Positions 60,304 to 64,000 of a DNA stretch of 64,000 nucleotides are shown here, piece after piece (positions within the stretch are counted from its first letter, which is position 1; each line of letters starts with the position of its first letter). Below the pieces are notes generated by a model. That model made no database searches. It had not been told where the DNA came from and saw only the letters and a program-made list of their open reading frames with translations. The stretch is from Chryseobacterium daecheongense (GTDB lineage: Bacteria; Bacteroidota; Bacteroidia; Flavobacteriales; Weeksellaceae), in NCBI RefSeq assembly GCF_003729955.1, contig NZ_RJTX01000001.1:930001-994000 (forward strand), read 5' to 3'. The position numbers were made by a program, and so were the translations under genes.

Positions 60304-60527
60304 ATCTCGTATTAATTATTATTTTAAACCAAAATAATAAATCAATGAGCACTTTTATAAAAAATACGCCCAGATGCAGGTTTATGTATACAATCATCCT
60401 GCGATATTACTATTGAATTAAAATTTTTCAACACAAGCTTCGATTTATGATGAATTTATATTCTCTTCTTTTCTCCTTATCAAAGTTTAAATGAAATCTG
60501 TCATATATTGAATTAAATATTTTACTT

Positions 60528-60535
60528 TACATTTG
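60528..60535 (+). promoter_or_regulatory. -7 box in a long gene-free gap
   Basis: TACATTTG matches TAnnTTTG exactly. A TTG lies 17 bases upstream (60508-60510), two short of the usual 19. It would start transcription at about 60543, just before a 27-codon frame. Confidence 0.45.
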
Positions 60536-60554
60536 CAGCTAAATTTTATACACA

Positions 60555-60638
60555 ATGAGAAAAAAACAATTAACAAATCTTCTTCGAGATTCATTTGACA
60601 CCTTTTATTTTAATTCCGTTCATCTGTTTAACCTTTAA
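60555..60638 (+). CDS. Possible 27-residue peptide
   Basis: A short frame of 27 codons starts MRKKQLTNLLRDSF, 20 bases after a good -7 box, and ends HLFNL. It has basic residues at the start and no membrane segment. Nothing supports translation besides the promoter and an ATG. The rest of the gap, 60304-60527 and 60639-60905, holds an inverted CACC/GGTG pair near 60642 and nothing else I can support. Confidence 0.25.
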   Translation: MRKKQLTNLLRDSFDTFYFNSVHLFNL

Positions 60639-60905
60639 CTTCACCTACTGGTGTAAAATCCCCAATCAGAATTAACAATTATTTCAAATTCGCATCATTT
60701 TTAGAGACAAAGAAATAAATTAAACTCTGATATTTAATAAATTAGGAAATAAAATCATTTATCATTATAAAAAACACATTTCAGAAGCACCAAAAGTATA
60801 AAAACCTCTATAAGTACCTTCAATAAAGGATTTACCAAGAGAAAAATCTACCCTGCATAGCATAATATCATTTCCCTGGCACTATCGGATATTAAAAAAA
60901 AATGC

Positions 60906-60913
60906 TACTTTTG
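60906..60913 (+). promoter_or_regulatory. -7 box for the secreted protein at 60997
   Basis: TACTTTTG matches TAnnTTTG, 83 bases before the ATG at 60997, giving a leader of about 75 bases. No TTG element is evident. Confidence 0.45.
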
Positions 60914-60996
60914 CTTTAGAAAATAAAGATTGTTTTTGAATTTTTTTATTCATAATTTAGATACACCAATTTATAAAACATTAAAAATCCAGTAAA

Positions 60997-61557
60997 ATGA
61001 GAAAAATACTTCTACTATTTACTTGCATGTTCAGTATTTCGGTTTTTTCACAAATTAAAGTGTTGAAAAACGAAACTTTAGTGGAAATTGGCAAGGATAA
61101 TTCTGTAGGTCTCTATAAAAAGCAAGATAAATTCACCATCAATTACCAAGATCTTAATACCAGTAATTTAAATACATTCAGATCTTTTTCATTTTTAAAT
61201 CTAAATGGAGATGTGGAAAGTCTTTATAAACTAATTTCTGACGGATTTATCGACACCCCTATTGGAAACATCACCCTTGAGCTTCCTAATGACATTATCG
61301 AACTGCATTATGAAAAGAACTACGGACAATCTACCGTACAATTTATCCAATACATCAATAAGAACAGAAAATATGTTGGAAAATCACAACTTCTGAATAA
61401 AAAGCAAATTGATAAAATCTTTGGAAAAACCAACGGGAAATCTGCTTTGTATGATAAACCGGCAACCATGAATAATGTGAACACCACATCGAAGCCATCT
61501 ACAGCATCTACAGCTGCCCCATCATCTAGCAGTAAGGACAAGAAATCAAGAAAATAA
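60997..61557 (+). CDS. Secreted protein with Ser/Thr/Ala-rich tail
   Basis: The protein (186 aa) has a signal peptide (MFSISVFSQ, to residue 19). The folded part (20-150) has alternating strands and helices (SVGLYKKQDKFTINYQD, LPNDIIELHYEKNYGQSTVQFIQYINKNRKY) and no family I recognise. The C-terminus (about 155-186) is low-complexity (TTSKPSTASTAAPSSSS) with a basic end. A terminator follows. It is transcribed alone or with the GldA-like gene, but a terminator and a new promoter lie between them. Confidence 0.75.
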   Translation: MRKILLLFTCMFSISVFSQIKVLKNETLVEIGKDNSVGLYKKQDKFTINYQDLNTSNLNTFRSFSFLNLNGDVESLYKLISDGFIDTPIGNITLELPNDIIELHYEKNYGQSTVQFIQYINKNRKYVGKSQLLNKKQIDKIFGKTNGKSALYDKPATMNNVNTTSKPSTASTAAPSSSSKDKKSRK

Positions 61558-61580
61558 TTATATTTTTTTAATATTCAATA

Positions 61581-61607
61581 AACTCATTCCTCGTGAATGA
61601 GTTTTTT
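61581..61607 (+). terminator. Terminator after the secreted protein at 60997
   Basis: AACTCATTC (61581-61589) pairs with GAATGAGTT (61595-61603), followed by a run of T, 23 bases beyond the stop codon. Confidence 0.85.
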
Positions 61608-61612
61608 ATTTC

Positions 61613-61620
61613 TATTTTTG
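61613..61620 (+). promoter_or_regulatory. -7 box for the GldA-like gene
   Basis: TATTTTTG (TAnnTTTG), 20 bases before the ATG at 61641. It lies inside the alternative longer reading of the frame from 61593, so the later ATG is the true start. Confidence 0.55.
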
Positions 61621-61640
61621 CAAAAAGATCATTAAAAACT

Positions 61641-62336
61641 ATGTCTCTTCAGGTAACGAATTTAACTAAAAAGTTTGGTGAACAAACCGCCCTTAACAGC
61701 ATCAACATCTCTATTGACAACAATGAAATCATTGGTCTTCTGGGTCCGAATGGAGCCGGAAAATCCACTTTAATGAAGTCTATTGTTGGTGCCCTGAAGA
61801 TTGATGAAGGTGAAATTATCTTTAATGGGCTGAATATTTCAGAACAGGCTATTGAAAGCAAAAAGAAGATTGGTTTCTTACCTGAAAACAATCCGCTATA
61901 TCTGGAAATGTATGTGAAGGAATACCTTCAGTTTGTAGCCAATATTCATAAAATCTCCGAATCCAGAGTGGATGAAGTGATTGAATTGGTAGGAATCACT
62001 CCTGAAAAATCTAAAAAAATCGGACAACTTTCTAAAGGATATAAGCAAAGAGTCGGTTTAGCACAGGCGATCATTCATCAGCCGGATCTCTTGATTCTTG
62101 ACGAACCTACCAACGGACTTGACCCGAATCAGATTATCGAGATCAGGAATGTGGTGAAAGAAATCGGACAGGAAAAGACGGTTTTACTTTCTACCCATAT
62201 CATGCAGGAAGTAGAGGCACTTTGTTCCCGTGTTATTCTTATTCACAAGGGGAATATTGTCCAGGATTGTCCTATTGAAGAATTTAAAGGTAAGTTTGAA
62301 AGCCTGGAAGAAGCTTTTGCGAACTATACAGCATAA
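61641..62336 (+). CDS. gldA: ABC transporter ATP-binding protein, GldA-like
   Basis: The 231-residue protein (from ATG 61641) is a complete ABC ATPase: Walker A GPNGAGKS (35-42), the Q-loop and EYLQF region (about 85-95), signature LSKGYKQRVGLAQ (near 134-146), Walker B LLILDEPTNGLDP and switch STHIM. It is close to GldA of Flavobacterium, the ATPase of a transporter needed for gliding in that genus, and to related heterodimeric exporters. The permease partners GldF and GldG are not in the window, so the name rests on sequence alone. The frame also opens at 61593, but the -7 box at 61613 lies inside that part. Confidence 0.78.
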   Translation: MSLQVTNLTKKFGEQTALNSINISIDNNEIIGLLGPNGAGKSTLMKSIVGALKIDEGEIIFNGLNISEQAIESKKKIGFLPENNPLYLEMYVKEYLQFVANIHKISESRVDEVIELVGITPEKSKKIGQLSKGYKQRVGLAQAIIHQPDLLILDEPTNGLDPNQIIEIRNVVKEIGQEKTVLLSTHIMQEVEALCSRVILIHKGNIVQDCPIEEFKGKFESLEEAFANYTA

Positions 62337-62340
62337 AAAT

Positions 62341-62366
62341 AAAAAGCTCCGGAATTCCGGAGCTTT
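62341..62366. terminator. Bidirectional terminator between gldA and the SPFH gene
   Basis: AAAAAGCTCCGG and its complement around AATT (62341-62366) lie between the rightward gene ending at 62336 and the leftward gene ending at 62371. T runs flank both sides. Confidence 0.88.
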
Positions 62367-62370
62367 TTTG

Positions 62371-64000
62371 TTATTGTTCATTTTCAGGTTTATAGTCAAT
62401 ACCTGCTTGCTGTTCAGGATTTTGAACTGATTCAACACTTTTCTTTTGAAGCTGTTCTAAAAGCTGAAGACCTAAAAGTCCGCTTATTCCTCCATTTGCA
62501 GCATCTCCGTTGCCACCGATCAAAACATCCGGCATTATTTTGACATTTTGGGAAGCTATGTTTTCCATAATTTTCAGCTGGGTGAAGTTATTTCCTCCCA
62601 TAGCTTCTACGGAAAGTTTATAAGATTCCGCATTGGATTTACCAATAGCAAGGATTTTCTCTGCTTCCGCATTCCCTGTTAATGAAATTTGTTCTGCATT
62701 TGCTTTTGCAAGAAGTTCAATTTTTTCAGATTCCGCTTTTGCCAATAATCTCGTTTTTTCAGCTTCTCCATTCGCTAAAAGCTTCAGCCTGTCTCCTTCC
62801 GCAGTTGCCTGTAACCTTACAGAATTTGCATCCCCTTGAGCTTTTTTAACACTTGCATCTGCAATTCTTTCTGCAATTACAACCCCCTGGTCGGCTTTTA
62901 CAATTTCTTTCTGCATATCTGCGATCGCGGTTTCTTTTTCAAGGGTCTGACGTGTTTCCTGCGCCAGCTTTTCTGTCTCATATGTAATCTTTTGCTCTTC
63001 AGCAAGCTTTCTGTCCGTTAATGTTTTCATCAGACTTTCAGGCGGAACAATATCTCCTATCAGAGTATCCACTCCATTCACATTATATTGTTCCAAAACA
63101 TGACCGATGTGTTCTTTTGCAGATTGCTGTCTTTCTTTTCTTGTTCCCAGGAACGCAATTACATCACTTCCCTGCGCAGAGTTTCTAAAATAGTTCCCAA
63201 TGGTGGGTTCTAATACCTGACTTACGAGATTCACCATATTTCCAAATCTTGCAATGACTTTAGGGGCTTCATTGGTAGGAATGTGAATGATCTGTGAAAC
63301 ATCCAGATTAAAAGGGAAACCATCTTTACTTCTTACAGTAATTGTAGACAGATTTTTATCCAGTTGATGAGATTCACTTCTTGCGGAAGCCCAGTTCAAT
63401 ACAAGATTGGTAGTGGGAACCAATTCCACTTTCATAATATAAGGATTAATAGGATATTTACCCGGCCCCAAAGGTTCTGCCCAAACTCCTTTAGACCCTT
63501 TCTGAACAATATTTCCATGCTTGAATTCTGCACCGCTCAAATCTTTTCCTTCTTCTCCTACATAGGAAATGACCACTCCCACATGACCGATAGGAATTTC
63601 CGTCATATGCACCATTTCAAGTTTAGCAAACCAAGGGTTTAAGAAATAGGATCCGGCAAGGATAACCTGCTCCTGAAGACCTTTATAGCCTCCATTCTGT
63701 AAAAACACGTCTACATCCTGGAATTTATTATGTCCTTCTACGATTTTTCCCGCAATCTGCCCTTCTTCCAAAGGATTACCTTCTAATGTTGTGATCACCC
63801 CTACTGCATTGTCAGGAATAATCATCATATCTGCCAATTCAATATTGAAGAGTAAAGTATTGATTCTATAAGATCCCGGTGTTATGATGGCGGTTTGTCT
63901 TCCCTTACGTCCACCGTTTCTTAAAAATGCTTCCGCATCCTGAAAGGAATCGCAGTCCACTTTCCGGCCTAGAATCCTTCCTGTTTCCAGTTCTACACCA
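62371..64000 (-). CDS. SPFH/flotillin-like protein, 5' end outside the window
   Basis: The frame stays open to the right edge (codons before the in-frame GTG at 63960 read ELETGRILGRK), so the start is beyond the window and at least 543 residues are visible. The N-terminal part has two similar units (FLRNGGRKGRQTAIITPGSYRINT and FLQNGGYKGLQEQVILAGSYFLNP). The SPFH/band 7 domain follows (about 170-330 of the visible part: FPFNLDVSQIIHIP, LVSQVLEPTIGNYFRN), then a coiled-coil with repeated Ala/Glu/Lys units (AEAEKTRLLAKAESEKIELLAKA split by turns) and a Gly-rich tail. Such proteins assemble into large oligomers on the membrane and organise microdomains. No NfeD-type gene is visible in this window. 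Confidence 0.88.
   Translation of the reverse strand, partial: GVELETGRILGRKVDCDSFQDAEAFLRNGGRKGRQTAIITPGSYRINTLLFNIELADMMIIPDNAVGVITTLEGNPLEEGQIAGKIVEGHNKFQDVDVFLQNGGYKGLQEQVILAGSYFLNPWFAKLEMVHMTEIPIGHVGVVISYVGEEGKDLSGAEFKHGNIVQKGSKGVWAEPLGPGKYPINPYIMKVELVPTTNLVLNWASARSESHQLDKNLSTITVRSKDGFPFNLDVSQIIHIPTNEAPKVIARFGNMVNLVSQVLEPTIGNYFRNSAQGSDVIAFLGTRKERQQSAKEHIGHVLEQYNVNGVDTLIGDIVPPESLMKTLTDRKLAEEQKITYETEKLAQETRQTLEKETAIADMQKEIVKADQGVVIAERIADASVKKAQGDANSVRLQATAEGDRLKLLANGEAEKTRLLAKAESEKIELLAKANAEQISLTGNAEAEKILAIGKSNAESYKLSVEAMGGNNFTQLKIMENIASQNVKIMPDVLIGGNGDAANGGISGLLGLQLLEQLQKKSVESVQNPEQQAGIDYKPENEQ

Overview
The window reads as chromosome of a low-GC member of the Bacteroidota, most likely Chryseobacterium or a close relative in the Weeksellaceae/Flavobacteriales. 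The main grounds are many -7 boxes of the TAnnTTTG type, a SusC/SusD pair, a GldA-like ATPase, lipoproteins with very short lipobox regions, two double-glycine leader peptides of a kind familiar from Chryseobacterium, and the tail of a subclass A2 beta-lactamase at the left edge. The genus is inferred from family resemblance, not from a marker gene comparison.

Layout. 1-7.1 kb: beta-lactamase 3' end, 3-hydroxybutyryl-CoA dehydrogenase, pheT, dnaN, diacylglycerol kinase. 7.1-15.5 kb: a GG-leader peptide, two small enzymes, purL, a WG-repeat protein, purB, a second GG-leader peptide (47 aa) and a small secreted protein. 15.6-24.5 kb: a leftward polysaccharide utilisation locus (SusC, SusD, GH144-type glucanase, esterase, GH3 beta-glucosidase) that fits beta-1,2-glucan. 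24.8-30.2 kb: DUF4197 and DUF493 proteins, an ArsC-like protein, a deoxynucleoside kinase and two tandem glutaminyl cyclotransferases. 30.2-37.9 kb: leftward run of small VOC, SRPBCC, DUF1398, DUF1569 and membrane proteins, with a CPA1 antiporter and a bestrophin. 38.0-44.6 kb: ecotin and a 1964-residue alpha-2-macroglobulin, two unrelated kinds of protease inhibitor side by side. 44.6-50.5 kb: a UbiA-like protein, recF, a DciA-like protein, a membrane protein of the Gcr family, mtgA and a metal/B12 binding lipoprotein.

50.6-58.0 kb is the accessory part. After a tRNA-Arg(ACG) comes a tyrosine recombinase facing left, then a 309-base gap, then six rightward genes for small secreted proteins with a shared N-terminal motif, then two small helix-turn-helix proteins. 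The gap carries a perfect 18-bp inverted repeat (52067-52084 and 52288-52305). Each copy has the shape of a tyrosine recombinase core site (short inverted arms around a 7-bp asymmetric spacer), and the segment between them holds a leftward TAnnTTTG box but no good rightward promoter. I propose an invertible promoter: the recombinase would flip the segment and switch the secreted-protein cassette on or off. This is the most interesting signal in the window, but it rests on sequence shape only.

58.2-64.0 kb returns to ordinary genes: a DUF4142 lipoprotein, an Lrp/AsnC regulator, a membrane protein, a secreted protein, a GldA-like ABC ATPase and an SPFH/flotillin-like protein that runs off the right edge. 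I saw no CRISPR array, no complete insertion sequence and no rRNA.
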